Shown here: positions 11,376 through 20,151 of the stretch, in pieces
Numbering within the stretch: position 1 is the first letter of the stretch
Layout: the number at the start of each line of letters is the position of its first letter
From: Phycicoccus sp. CSK15P-2
Lineage (GTDB): Bacteria; Actinomycetota; Actinomycetes; Actinomycetales; Dermatophilaceae
Length of the DNA: 64,000 bases
Reading direction: 5' to 3'
Assembly: GCF_016888005.1 (NCBI RefSeq)
Contig: NZ_JAFDVE010000019.1
Coordinates: 113,806 to 177,805, forward strand
The notes under the pieces: model-generated
Told to the model about the DNA's origin: nothing
Databases searched by the model: none
Seen by the model: only the letters and a program-made list of their open reading frames with translations
Program-made: the position numbers and the translations under genes

Positions 11376-12460
11376 CCACCGTGGAGCTCGGGATGCCCAC
11401 GACCGGGCTGCGGCACGTGCCGCAGCTGCCGGACGACGCGCAGCCCCAGACCAAGAAGGACTTCACCTCGGACCAGGAGGTGCGCTGGTGCCCGGGCTGC
11501 GGCGACTACGTCATCCTCGCCGCGGTCCAGTCCTTCCTCCCGCAGCTCGGGCTGCGCCGGGAGAACATCGTCTTCGTCTCGGGGATCGGCTGCTCGTCGC
11601 GCTTCCCGTACTACCTCGACACCTACGGGATGCACTCGATCCACGGCCGGGCGCCGGCGATCGCCACCGGGCTCGCGACGTCCCGTCCCGATCTCTCGGT
11701 GTGGGTCGTCACGGGCGACGGCGACGCGCTGTCGATCGGTGGCAACCACCTGATCCACGCGCTGCGGCGGAACGTCAACCTGACGATCCTCCTCTTCAAC
11801 AACCAGATCTACGGGCTCACCAAGGGCCAGTACTCCCCCACGTCGCGCACCGGCACGGTCACGAAGTCGAGCCCCGTCGGCTCGGTGGACGCGCCGTTCA
11901 ACCCGGTCTCGCTCGCGCTCGGGGCCGAGGCCACGTTCGTCGCGCGGGCCATGGAGTCCGACCGGGCCGAGCTCACGGCCGTGCTCAAGGCCGCCGCCGA
12001 GCACCGCGGTGCCGCGCTCGTCGAGATCTACCAGAACTGCCCGATCTTCAACGACGGCGCGTTCGAGGTCCTCAAGGACCGCGAGCAGCAGGCCGCCCGG
12101 ATCGTCCGGCTGCGCTCCGGCGAGCCCGTGACCGTCGGGCCCGAGGACGACCGGCGGGTGCTCGTGCGGGTGCGCGGCGGCAGTGCCGAGTTCGTGCCCG
12201 AGGCGGAGGTCGGCGCACGGGAGGTCGTCGTGCACGAGGCCGAGGCCGACGACCCGTCCGGCGCGTTCGCCCTGTCCCGCCTCGACTCCCCCGAGATGAC
12301 GCACGTCCCGATGGGCATCTTCCGCCAGGTCTCCCGCCCCACCTACGACGACCTCGTCCGGGCCCAGGTCGACGGCGCGGTCGACGCCGCCGGCGGCCCG
12401 GCCACCGACGACGACCTGGGCGCGCTCCTGCGGGGCCGCGACACCTGGACCGTGGGGTGA
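11372..12460 (+). CDS. korB: 2-oxoglutarate (2-oxoacid):ferredoxin oxidoreductase beta subunit
   Basis: 362 residues. The beta subunit binds thiamine diphosphate and the Fe-S chemistry next to it. The motif WCPGCGDYVIL supplies two cluster cysteines, with further cysteines in SGIGCSSRFPY and IYQNCPIFNDG. The TPP signature runs from VTGDGDALSIGG to FNNQIYGLTKGQYSPTS. The GTG start overlaps the korA stop, so the two subunits are made in a coupled way. Length and motifs are normal for the family. Substrate choice between 2-oxoglutarate and other 2-oxoacids cannot be settled by reading, but this arrangement is usually annotated as Kor. Confidence 0.94.
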
Positions 12461-12526
12461 CGCCTCCCCCACGTCTGCCCCGCACCTCCGTGCGACACGC
12501 CGCCCCCCGGCGCTGAGAAGCGGACC

Positions 12527-13495
12527 GTGGGAGCAGAAGTCACGGTCCCGGTGTCCTCTCCCGACGGCGATCAGCGGCGAGGGACGGCCTACGGATTCCT
12601 CGCCTACGGCATCTGGGGGATGTTCCCCCTCTACTTCGCCGCGCTCGCCCCGGCCGGGGCGTTCGAGGTGCTCGCGCACCGCATCCTGTGGACGCTCGCC
12701 GTCTGCGCCCTCGTCCTCGGGCTGCGCCGGGACGGAGGATGGGTGCGCCGGCTGGCGTCGTCACCGCGGCTCGCCGCCGGGACCACCGTCGCCGGGCTGC
12801 TCATCGCGACGAACTGGACGATCTACGTCCTCGCGGTCCTCAGCGGCCGCACCTACGAGGCGGCGCTCGGCTACTTCCTCAACCCGATCGTCACCGTGGC
12901 GCTCGGCGTCGTCGTCCTGCGCGAGCGGCTCCGGCCGCTGCAGTGGGTCGCGGTCGGCGTGGGCGCGCTCGCCTCGGTCTGGCTCGCCGTCGCGGGCGGG
13001 GTGGTGCCGTGGATCCCGCTGACGCTCGCGTTCTCGTTCGGGCTGTACGGCCTGACGAAGAAGAAGGTCGGCGCCTCGCTCACCGCGATGCGGTCGCTCG
13101 CCGCCGAGACGGCGGCCCTCTCCCCGGTCGCGGTCGTCGTGCTGCTCGTGCTCTCGGAGCGGGGAGCGATGACCTTCACGACCGACGGGCCAGGGCACAC
13201 CGCGCTGCTCGTGCTCTCGGGCGTCGTCACCGCGGTCCCCCTCCTGCTCTTCGCCGCGGCCACCCGGCGCGTCCCGCTCGTCACCATCGGGCTCATCCAG
13301 TTCGTCACCCCGGTGCTCCAGCTGCTCGTAGGGGTGCTCGTGCTCGGTGAGCACGTCTCCGGGCGGCTCTGGGTCGGGTTCGCCGTCGTCTGGGTCGCGC
13401 TGCTCTGTCTGTCCTACGACTCGGTCACCGCCGCCCGGGCCCGCCGGCGGGCGCTGCGTCGCACCGACCCGGAGTGCCCCCAGCCCACCGTGTGA
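12527..13495 (+). CDS. rarD: EamA-family permease RarD
   Basis: 322 residues with about ten hydrophobic segments in two EamA halves, starting just after the N-terminus (YGFLAYGIWGMFPLYF). RarD-type family features include FEVLAHRILWT, NWTIYVLAVLSGRTYEAALGYFLNPI and the second-half QFVTPVLQLLVG. These inner-membrane proteins are presumed drug/metabolite exporters; the substrate is unknown. GTG 12527 has AGAAG about 7 nt upstream. It follows korB after 66 bp on the same strand and might be co-transcribed, although function gives no reason. The C-terminus is a short basic tail. Confidence 0.85.
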   Translation: MGAEVTVPVSSPDGDQRRGTAYGFLAYGIWGMFPLYFAALAPAGAFEVLAHRILWTLAVCALVLGLRRDGGWVRRLASSPRLAAGTTVAGLLIATNWTIYVLAVLSGRTYEAALGYFLNPIVTVALGVVVLRERLRPLQWVAVGVGALASVWLAVAGGVVPWIPLTLAFSFGLYGLTKKKVGASLTAMRSLAAETAALSPVAVVVLLVLSERGAMTFTTDGPGHTALLVLSGVVTAVPLLLFAAATRRVPLVTIGLIQFVTPVLQLLVGVLVLGEHVSGRLWVGFAVVWVALLCLSYDSVTAARARRRALRRTDPECPQPTV

Positions 13496-13608
13496 CGGGC
13501 CCTGTCATGGGTAGGCCCTGGTGTCGTCCCCATGGCATTCCTCCACCTCGACGCCCCGCGGTGTCTCCGCGCCAGGACGAGCTGGTCAGGCCCTGGCTGC
13601 AGACGTCC

Positions 13609-14016
13609 TCACGGACTGCTCGCCGTGAGTTCGACCTCGTAGCCGTCCGTGTTCGACAAGTAGGCGGCGTAGCTCTGTCGGCCGCCGGCGTGCGGGTGCT
13701 GGTCGGCGAACATGAGCGTCCAGCCGTGGTCTGCGGCAGCCAGAGCGAGGGCATCGACGCAGTCTCGGTCTCCGGCGTGAAAAGCCAGGTGGTTCAGCCC
13801 GGGGCGCTTCCGGTCGTGGGGTGCATCGAGCATGTCGGGTGACTGCTCGATGACGATGTAGGTGTCGGTGAGCTGCCAGCTGCGTCCGCCGGGCCATTCC
13901 TGAAAGGGCTGGTAGCCCAGCACTGTCAGTAGCCATCCCCACTCTGCGGAGGCGCGGTCGATGTCGGGGACCCACAACTCGATGTGGTGAATGCTTCCGG
14001 TTGGTGTCGGGCTCAT
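13609..14016 (-). CDS. VOC-superfamily (glyoxalase/dioxygenase-like) protein
   Basis: 135 residues with one vicinal-oxygen-chelate fold: IHHIELWVPDIDRASAEW at the start, GLNHLAFHAGDRDCVDAL in the middle and GYEVEL at the end. Metal-ligand candidates are His in HHIEL, Glu in IVIEQS, His in NHLAF and Glu in YEVEL. The ATG at 14016 follows a strong AGGGAAGGG ribosome site; the open frame extends further upstream but without coding character. Third codon positions are less GC-rich than in neighbouring genes, as in the decayed stretch just upstream, so this segment may have been acquired. It is convergent with rarD. Substrate unknown; detoxification or antibiotic-resistance roles are typical of the superfamily but unproven. 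Confidence 0.75.
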   Translation of the reverse strand: MSPTPTGSIHHIELWVPDIDRASAEWGWLLTVLGYQPFQEWPGGRSWQLTDTYIVIEQSPDMLDAPHDRKRPGLNHLAFHAGDRDCVDALALAAADHGWTLMFADQHPHAGGRQSYAAYLSNTDGYEVELTASSP

Positions 14017-14392
14017 GAGGCCCTTCCCTCCTCGTCGTCGCGTTCGAATAGCCGCCGTTCTTGAAAGCCGGAGCGGCGCGACCAAGTGCGGCGAACTGAC
14101 TGCGAACCACCGGGCTTGTGTGGACCCGATGGACTTGCCAGCCCACGCCCCCGCTGGCTGGGTGTCTTCTCGGTCAGATCCGACACGAGCCCAGACGCAG
14201 CAGATCCGAACTTGAGCGTGGGCTCGATCCTGCTCGGGATGTAGGTCACCTCACTTCACCTCGCCGAGCGACAACCAAAGAATCTGCTCATCATCCCTGA
14301 TCGGATCGACGCAGTTGCCGACCCTTGGCATGCGCAGTGTGACCGCCGGACCGGTGACATCCGTCGGGCCGACGTCCGGCGGCGCCGGTGGT
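14013..14392 (-). pseudogene. Possible frameshifted small gene, unknown family
   Basis: One minus-strand frame ends in RDDEQILWLSLGEVK with a TGA at 14251-14253. A second frame begins at GTG 14249 with TYIPSRIEPTLKFGS and runs to 14013. At the junction GAGGTGAAGT is followed by GAGGTGACC. If this 10-bp near-duplication is removed, the frames join as LGEV-TYIPSR. That looks like a small insertion breaking one gene, but the family is not recognised, the 5' limit given is approximate, and the C-terminal part has poor coding character. Chance cannot be excluded. Confidence 0.25.
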
Positions 14393-14507
14393 GCGAAAGA
14401 TGGGGCGATCACCCCCAGCCCGGTGTCATCACGCACACCACGAACGGACGTCTCTCCGCTGCCCACGAAGGCCGCAGGCCCACGGTGGGCGGTGTGCAGC
14501 GAGCGAC
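14017..14507. other. Long intergenic stretch, less GC-rich, with decayed coding remnants
   Basis: 491 bp between the VOC gene and the lactone oxidase. Base composition is visibly less GC-rich than the flanks. On the minus strand two short open frames meet at 14249-14253 (see the pseudogene entry). No RNA gene, promoter or transposon end was recognised. Confidence 0.5.
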
Positions 14508-15812
14508 TCAGTGACCGAGGAGGTGCCGGAGGTGGTCGTTGCTGAAGCGGCGCTGCGGGTCCACCCGGTCGCGGACGGCGAGGAAGGCGTCGAACCGCGG
14601 GTAGAGCTCGCGCAGGCGCTCGGCCCCGAGGGTGTGCACCTTGCCCCAGTGCGGCCGCCCCTCGTGCTCGGCGACGATGGCCTCGAACGCGGCGAACAGC
14701 GGGCGCGGGTCCATCCGGTGGTACTGGTGCACCGCGACGTAGGCGTTGGCCCGCTCGTGGGCGGTCGACAGCCACACGTCGTCCGGCCCGACGAACCGGA
14801 CCTCGGCCGGGAACGGCACCGGAGCCCCGGTGCGCCCGTACCAGCCCCGCAGCTCGTCGATCACCGGCACGACCGAGGCCATCGGCACCGCGTACTCGCT
14901 CTCGACGAACCGCACCTGCCGTGTGCTGCAGAACACCTTCCACGAGTCGTCGGCGTACTCGCGCGCGCCGAGGATCCGGGCGCTCACCTGGTTGACGCGT
15001 CCGGTGATGGCGGGGGCCCGCGCCACGACCCGGTTGACGCCCTCGTAGACGCGGTTCGCGAGGAGGTCGTCGTCCAGCCGGCGCCGCCAGGCCGGTAGCG
15101 GCCCGGGCCCCTCGTCTGGGCCGACCCGGTCGTTGCGCTTGAGGAGGACGCGGTCGGTGTGCGGGAACCAGTGCATGTCGACGTGGTCGTGGGCTTCGGC
15201 GAGCTCGTGGACCTCCGCGAGCACCTCGCTCAGCGACTCGCCGGACTCCTTGGCGTGCAGCCGGAAGGCCGGGACGCACTGCAGCTCGACCTCGACGACG
15301 ACGCCGAGAGCCCCCAGCCCCACCCGGGCGGCCTCGAAGAGCTCCGGCTCCTCGGTGGCGGAGCACGGCACGACCGAGCCGTCGGCGAGGACGAGCGTCA
15401 GCCCGCTCACGGCGGCGGCGATCCCCTGGAGGCGAAGGCCCGTGCCGTGCGTGCCCGTGGCGATCGCCCCGCTGACGGTCTGCCGGTCGATGTCCCCGAG
15501 GTTCGGCAGCGCGAGGCCGAGCGCCCGGAGCGCGGGGTTGAGCTCGTACAGGGGAGTCCCGGCGGCGACCCGCACCCGTCTCGTGTCGCGGTCGACGCCG
15601 ACCACTCCGCGCAGCCCGTCGACCCGCAGCAGCACGCCGTCGGTCGCGACGAGCGGGGTGAACGAGTGCCCGCTGCCCGCCACCCGCAGCGTGCGCCTGT
15701 CCCGGGCGGCACCGAGGACCGCCGAGACGACGCCACCCACGCTCGACACGTCGGTGACGACCGCGGGCCGTGCCTCGACGTTGCCGCCCCAGTTGCGCCA
15801 GGTCGTGCTCAT
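14508..15812 (-). CDS. FAD-linked sugar-1,4-lactone oxidase (D-arabinono/L-gulono-lactone oxidase family)
   Basis: 434 residues of the vanillyl-alcohol-oxidase flavoprotein family. The N-terminal FAD domain has VAGSGHSFTPL at about residues 44-54, the usual site of covalent flavin attachment on His, and ATGTHGTG near 118. The C-terminal ALO domain ends with HWGKVHTL near residue 393. It should oxidise an aldonolactone (arabinonolactone, gulonolactone or similar) with oxygen or another acceptor; the substrate is not readable from sequence. Its ATG overlaps the stop of the upstream aldolase-like gene by 4 nt, so the two form a coupled pair. Confidence 0.88.
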   Translation of the reverse strand: MSTTWRNWGGNVEARPAVVTDVSSVGGVVSAVLGAARDRRTLRVAGSGHSFTPLVATDGVLLRVDGLRGVVGVDRDTRRVRVAAGTPLYELNPALRALGLALPNLGDIDRQTVSGAIATGTHGTGLRLQGIAAAVSGLTLVLADGSVVPCSATEEPELFEAARVGLGALGVVVEVELQCVPAFRLHAKESGESLSEVLAEVHELAEAHDHVDMHWFPHTDRVLLKRNDRVGPDEGPGPLPAWRRRLDDDLLANRVYEGVNRVVARAPAITGRVNQVSARILGAREYADDSWKVFCSTRQVRFVESEYAVPMASVVPVIDELRGWYGRTGAPVPFPAEVRFVGPDDVWLSTAHERANAYVAVHQYHRMDPRPLFAAFEAIVAEHEGRPHWGKVHTLGAERLRELYPRFDAFLAVRDRVDPQRRFSNDHLRHLLGH

Positions 15813-16972
15813 CCGAAGGTACGCCCCTCTCCGCGGTACGTGGGGACCGAGTCGACGAGCTCGCCACCCCGGACGAGGTGCAGGGTGTCGAAGCGCTCGA
15901 GCAGCTCGCCGGCCTTCGCCCCGCGCATCCAGACGCGGTCGCCGAGTGCGAGCCCGTCGACGTCACCTCGCACCGGGGTCTGCACCTCCCCGGCGGCCTC
16001 GGTGCGCAGCAGCGACAGCCCGCGCCGTACGGGCGAGGGGACCCGGGACCATCCAGGCTGGCCGCTCGCGACGTAGCCACCGGAGAAGGCCGTGACGAGC
16101 CCCGACGCCGGGCGCCGCACGACGGGCAGCGCGTAGGCCATGGCCGGACGGGCCGAGAAGGCGTCGTAGCCGTCGAAGAGGGTCGGCGAGTACAGCCCCG
16201 ACCCGGCCGCGAGCTCGGTGGCGGCGGTGTCGTCTCCGAACGTGTGCAGGCTGCCCGTCCCGCCCGCGTTGACGAACCGGAGGTCGGCGACCGTGCGCAC
16301 CGCGGCCACGACCGCGGCCCGGCGTTCGCGCAGCTCGGCCACCGAGCGCCGCTTGAGCAGGCGCACCGCGGGCGAGTCCGGCAGCCCGGCAACCTGGGCG
16401 TCGTAGAACATCAGGCCCCTGACCTCAAGCCCCGCGGCATCGGCTGCTCGGGCCACCGCCACCGCGTCCTCCGGGGTGCGCACCGGCGAGCGACGAACGC
16501 CAAGGTGGGCCCGCCCGACGCGCACGGAGCAGTCGACGTCGACGGCCACCCCGACGCCCCGCGCCGCGGGGCCGAGCGTGTCGGTGAGCCACTGCACGTG
16601 CTCCGCGGAGTCGACCGTCGACGTCACCTCGCGGCGCAGGTCGTCGTCCGCGGCGACCGCCCGCAGGGTCTCGGCGTCGACCGACGGGTAGGCGACGAAC
16701 ACGTCGCGGACCCCCGAGGTCACGAGCCACACCGCCTCCGCGGCGGCGTACGCCATGACCCCGGCGAAGCCCGGGCGGGCGAGCACGTCCTCGAGCACCC
16801 ACCGGCAGCGCAGCGACTTCGAGGCCACCCGGACCGGACGGCCCGCCGCACGGCGGACGAGGTCGGCCGCGTTGGCCTCGTAGGCGTCGAGGTCGAGCAC
16901 GACGAGCGGCGGAGCCAGCCCCGCCGTCGCGGCATCCCAGCCCCCGATCACGTCGTCCGGTGCCGAGGTCAC
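15809..16972 (-). CDS. PLP-dependent D-threonine aldolase / D-serine dehydratase-like protein (fold III)
   Basis: 387 residues with an alanine-racemase-like N-terminal barrel and a C-terminal D-serine-dehydratase-like domain. The PLP lysine is probably Lys52 in VRVASKSLRCRW. NAGGTGSLHTF, the phosphate-loop region, and GGYVASGQPGW follow. The C-terminal metal-site cysteine and histidine are not obvious: the segment reads GALALGDRVWMR-type (LALGDRVWMRGAKAG) rather than the usual HG..C pattern, so activity may differ from a classic D-threonine aldolase. The GTG at 16972 has a TAGCGT -10 box 7 nt upstream, suggesting a leaderless mRNA covering this gene and the lactone oxidase. Confidence 0.75.
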   Translation of the reverse strand: MTSAPDDVIGGWDAATAGLAPPLVVLDLDAYEANAADLVRRAAGRPVRVASKSLRCRWVLEDVLARPGFAGVMAYAAAEAVWLVTSGVRDVFVAYPSVDAETLRAVAADDDLRREVTSTVDSAEHVQWLTDTLGPAARGVGVAVDVDCSVRVGRAHLGVRRSPVRTPEDAVAVARAADAAGLEVRGLMFYDAQVAGLPDSPAVRLLKRRSVAELRERRAAVVAAVRTVADLRFVNAGGTGSLHTFGDDTAATELAAGSGLYSPTLFDGYDAFSARPAMAYALPVVRRPASGLVTAFSGGYVASGQPGWSRVPSPVRRGLSLLRTEAAGEVQTPVRGDVDGLALGDRVWMRGAKAGELLERFDTLHLVRGGELVDSVPTYRGEGRTFG

Positions 16973-16979
16973 GCGCCAG

Positions 16980-16985
16980 ACGCTA
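16980..16985 (-). promoter_or_regulatory. -10 box of the aldolase-like/lactone oxidase pair
   Basis: TAGCGT on the minus strand with a 7-nt gap to GTG 16972; no ribosome site lies in between, as expected for a leaderless transcript. Confidence 0.45.
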
Positions 16986-17136
16986 TCGCTCCCGGGTTGC
17001 GAGGCCGCACGGGAGGTCTACTCTCGGTCGCAGCGGCCCGCGGGGGATGCGGGCGCCGCCGGGGGGTCGGGGGCTCGATCATGGCGATGAGTCGCCTGCT
17101 GCACCCTTCGGCATCACACGACAGAAGGGACACGCC

Positions 17137-17499
17137 ATGCGATCTCGAGTGATGGCCGCGATCTCCGTGCTGTTCGCGACCCTGGTGGCCGCGCCCGCCG
17201 GAGGAGCGGCAGCGGACCCGGCGCACTGCTCCGGCTGGAACACCCACCCCGACCGCTACAGCGTCGGCGACTTCTCGTTCGGCAACGGGACCGCCATCCG
17301 GCGCGGCCCCTACACGAACTGCGACCGCCTCGGCCTCGGCTACCCGGGCCACGGCATCGACGTCCACTGCGCCCAGAGGAACACCAACGGCGTCGTCTGG
17401 ATATTCGTCCGTGACACCACGACGGGCGTCAACGGCTGGGCCGACCCGGATGCGCTCAGGTACGAGTTCGAGGTCGCCGGGCCCATCCCTCTCTGCTGA
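17137..17499 (+). CDS. Small secreted SH3-like protein
   Basis: 120 residues. A Sec-type signal peptide fills residues 1-26 (basic MRSR, a hydrophobic stretch, then APAGGAAADP with a likely AXA cut). The mature part of about 94 residues has four cysteines (AHCSGWN, YTNCDRL, DVHCAQR and the C-terminal residue), probably two disulfides, and resembles a bacterial SH3 domain (WIFVRDTTTGVNGWADPDALRY). The ATG at 17137 is preceded by AAGGGA; the open frame upstream is non-coding. SH3-like exported proteins usually bind cell wall. It is convergent with the polyprenyl synthase and separated from it by a hairpin. Precise role unknown. Confidence 0.75.
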   Translation: MRSRVMAAISVLFATLVAAPAGGAAADPAHCSGWNTHPDRYSVGDFSFGNGTAIRRGPYTNCDRLGLGYPGHGIDVHCAQRNTNGVVWIFVRDTTTGVNGWADPDALRYEFEVAGPIPLC

Positions 17500-17515
17500 C
17501 CAAGGACCGGAGCCC

Positions 17516-17543
17516 AGCTCCCGGCAGCACGTGCTCGGGAGCT
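17516..17543. terminator. Bidirectional hairpin terminator between convergent genes
   Basis: AGCTCCCG at 17516-17523 pairs perfectly with CGGGAGCT at 17536-17543, and the interior AGCAC/GTGCT extends the stem after a 2-nt bulge. It sits between the stops of the secreted protein and the polyprenyl synthase. No T-run, but position and strength fit a terminator for both genes, including the end of the nuo transcript. Confidence 0.55.
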
Positions 17544-17566
17544 GCGCGTGCCGGGACGAGGCGGGG

Positions 17567-18595
17567 TCAGCCCACGCGGGTGACGACGCCGGTCGCGAGG
17601 GCGTGCAGGGCGTCCTTCGCGTCGCTCTCCGGGAGGGGCGCGAGGACCTCCTGCGCGCGGGACGCGACGGCCACGGCGTGCTCGCGGGCGTGCTCCATCG
17701 CGGGGTGCACCCGGAGCAGGCCGAGGGCCTCCTCGAGTGCGGCGTCCGGGCCGAGGTCCCCGGTGAGAAGCTCCTGGAGCCGGGCGTCGGCGGGGTCCTC
17801 GGAGGCCAGGACGTGGATGACCGGCAGGGTGCGCTTGCCCTCGCGGAGATCGGTGCCCGGTGTCTTTCCGGTCTCGTCCGCCTCGGAGGCGATGTCGATG
17901 AGGTCGTCGGCCAGCTGGAAGGCCATGCCGAGTCGCTCGCCGTACTCGCGCATCGTCTCGACCGTCGCGGCGTCGCAACCGGCGAACATCGCGCCGTACC
18001 GGGCGGCGGTCGCGATGAGCACGCCGGTCTTGTCCTCGAGGACGCGCAGGTAGTAGGTGACCGGGTCCTCGCCGGGCGGGCAGGGGCGGTCGTCGCGGAT
18101 CTGGCCCGAGCAGAGCCGGACGAACGTCTGCGCCTGGATCTTCACGGCCTCCGGCCCGAGGTCGGCGACGATGTCCGAGGCCGTCCCGAAGAGGAGGTCG
18201 CCGACGAGGATGGCCGTCGAGTTGTCGTACAGCGCGTTGGCGCTCGGCGCACCCCGCCGCACGTCGGCCTCGTCCATGACGTCGTCGTGGTACAGCGACG
18301 CGAGGTGGGTGAGCTCGACGCCCGCCGCGGCCGCGACGACCTGCTCCCCCGCGCCGTCCCCGAGCTCGGCGGCGAGCAGGGTGAGCAGCGGCCGGAAGCG
18401 CTTCCCGCCCGCGAGGGTCAGGTGCGAGCTCGCCTGGGCGATGAACGGGTCCTCGTGGTCGACGCGCCGCGCGATGAGCTCCTCGACCGCCGCGAGACCG
18501 TCGGAGAGCCGCCGACGGAGCCCGTCTCCGGCCCCGGGGAGGGACAGGACGGAAGGGGTCCCACGCTGTGCCGCCACGGAGCGAGCCCGGGTCAC
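17567..18595 (-). CDS. Long-chain polyprenyl diphosphate synthase (menaquinone side chain)
   Basis: 342 residues, trans-type prenyltransferase. Both Asp-rich motifs are intact: DDVMD at 104-108 and DDLID at 230-234, with GGKRFRP at 63-69 and SASL-type spacing normal for the family. It condenses isopentenyl diphosphate onto an allylic primer to make the polyprenyl chain that MenA attaches to the naphthoate. GTG 18595 overlaps the nuoN stop (GTGA), so it is the last gene of the complex I operon. This links quinone tail supply to the enzyme that reduces the quinone. Chain length (octa-, nona- or decaprenyl) cannot be read from sequence with confidence. Confidence 0.9.
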   Translation of the reverse strand: MTRARSVAAQRGTPSVLSLPGAGDGLRRRLSDGLAAVEELIARRVDHEDPFIAQASSHLTLAGGKRFRPLLTLLAAELGDGAGEQVVAAAAGVELTHLASLYHDDVMDEADVRRGAPSANALYDNSTAILVGDLLFGTASDIVADLGPEAVKIQAQTFVRLCSGQIRDDRPCPPGEDPVTYYLRVLEDKTGVLIATAARYGAMFAGCDAATVETMREYGERLGMAFQLADDLIDIASEADETGKTPGTDLREGKRTLPVIHVLASEDPADARLQELLTGDLGPDAALEEALGLLRVHPAMEHAREHAVAVASRAQEVLAPLPESDAKDALHALATGVVTRVG

Positions 18596-20151
18596 AGGAG
18601 GAACGTCGAGGCGTTGCCCGCCAGCTGGAGGATCCAGGACGGCGCGACGCCCGCGACGAGGGTGACGACGACGCCGACGGTGATCGCGATCGTCGACGGC
18701 ACGGACGGGGTGAGCGCGACGACGCCCGGAACCGGCTCGGTGAAGTACATGAGCACGATGAGTCGGACGTAGACGAAGGCGGTGACGGCCGAGGCGAGGA
18801 CGCCGACGACGACCATGACGACACCGGAGGTGCCGGACTGCACGGCCGGGGCGAAGGTGACGAACTTCGCCATGAAGCCCGACGTCGCCGGGATGCCCGC
18901 GAAGGCCAGCAGGAGGAACGCGAAGGCGCCCGCCACGACGGGGTGGTTGCGCCCGAGGCCGGCCCACTGCGAGAGGTGCGAGGCCTCCGAGCCGTCCTGG
19001 CGCACCATCGTGACGATGGCGAAGGCCGCGATGGTCGTGGCGCCGTAGGCCATCAGGTAGAACATCACGCCCCCGATCGCCTGCTGCGAGAACGCGAGGA
19101 CGCCGACGAGGATGAACCCGGCGTGGGCGACGGACGAGTACGCCAGGAGCCGCTTGACGTCGGTCTGGGTCACCGAGAGGACCGCCCCGACGACCATCGT
19201 GAGGATGGCGACGGCGACGACGCCGATCCGCCAGTCGAAGCGGTTGGCCTCGACGCCCACGTAGGTGAGCCGGAGGATCGCGCCGAACGCGGCGAGCTTC
19301 GTGCACGCCGCCATGAAGCCGGTCACGGGCGTGGGGGCCCCCTGGTAGGCGTCCGGGGTCCACGAGTGGAACGGCACGGCGCCGACCTTGAAGAGCAGTC
19401 CGACGAGGGTGAGCACGACGCCCGGCAGGAGCAGACCGTCGAGGTCGCCGCCGTTGGTCTGGATCGCCGACGAGATCCGGGAGAGGTCCGAGGAGCCCGC
19501 GTAGCCGTACAGCAGCGCCGCTCCGAAGAGGAAGAACGCGCTCGAGAAGGCCCCGAGGAGGAAGTACTTCAGGGCCGCCTCCTGGGAGAGCAGCCGGCGC
19601 CGCCGGGCCAGGCCGGTCATGACGTAGAGCGGCAGCGAGAGGACCTCGAGCCCGACGAACATCGTGATGAGGTCGTTCGCGGCGACGAAGACCATCATCC
19701 CGAGCACGGCGAAGAGGGTCAGCGGGAAGGCCTCGGACGTGGCGTAGCCGGCGCGGGTGGCCGCGTCCTCCTGGGCCGAGCCCGGGGTGGAGGCGCCCAT
19801 CGGGGTGAAGGCGTCCGAACCCACTCCCCCGAAGCGCTCGGCCATGACGAGGACGCCGATGACCGACAGTGCGAGCAAGGTGCCCTGGAGGAACAGCGCG
19901 ACGCCGTCGATGGCGATCGAGCCGCCGAGGGTGATCGCCAGGTGCCCGCGGCTCCACACCGCGAGGACGACGAGCGCCACGAGGAGCGTGGCGACGGTGA
20001 GGGCAACCTGGATGGTGTGCCGCAGCGCCCGCGGCGCGAAGGCCTCGACGAGCACGCCGACCAGCGCGCCCGCGACGACGACGAGCATCGGGGCGATGGC
20101 CAGGTAGTCGACCGACACCTGCTCGAACGCGGTGGGCATCGCGGCGGGCAT
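18592..20151 (-). CDS. nuoN: NADH-quinone oxidoreductase subunit N
   Basis: 519 residues, about 14 membrane segments, one of the three antiporter-like proton-pumping subunits of complex I. Typical blocks are present: FVGLEVLSLPLYVM with its conserved Glu, the Lys-bearing LLFKVGAVPFHSWTPDAYQGAPTP region, and SVTQTDVKRLLAYSS. The ATG at 20151 shares one base with the nuoM stop (TGATG). An alternative ATG at 20139 would drop four residues. Confidence 0.95.
   Translation of the reverse strand: MPAAMPTAFEQVSVDYLAIAPMLVVVAGALVGVLVEAFAPRALRHTIQVALTVATLLVALVVLAVWSRGHLAITLGGSIAIDGVALFLQGTLLALSVIGVLVMAERFGGVGSDAFTPMGASTPGSAQEDAATRAGYATSEAFPLTLFAVLGMMVFVAANDLITMFVGLEVLSLPLYVMTGLARRRRLLSQEAALKYFLLGAFSSAFFLFGAALLYGYAGSSDLSRISSAIQTNGGDLDGLLLPGVVLTLVGLLFKVGAVPFHSWTPDAYQGAPTPVTGFMAACTKLAAFGAILRLTYVGVEANRFDWRIGVVAVAILTMVVGAVLSVTQTDVKRLLAYSSVAHAGFILVGVLAFSQQAIGGVMFYLMAYGATTIAAFAIVTMVRQDGSEASHLSQWAGLGRNHPVVAGAFAFLLLAFAGIPATSGFMAKFVTFAPAVQSGTSGVVMVVVGVLASAVTAFVYVRLIVLMYFTEPVPGVVALTPSVPSTIAITVGVVVTLVAGVAPSWILQLAGNASTFLL

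Noticed and set aside
14118..14300. A 60-codon plus-strand open frame in the decayed patch
   Set aside because: No ribosome site, composition like random translation (WTRWTCQPTPPL), and it overlaps the opposite-strand remnants.
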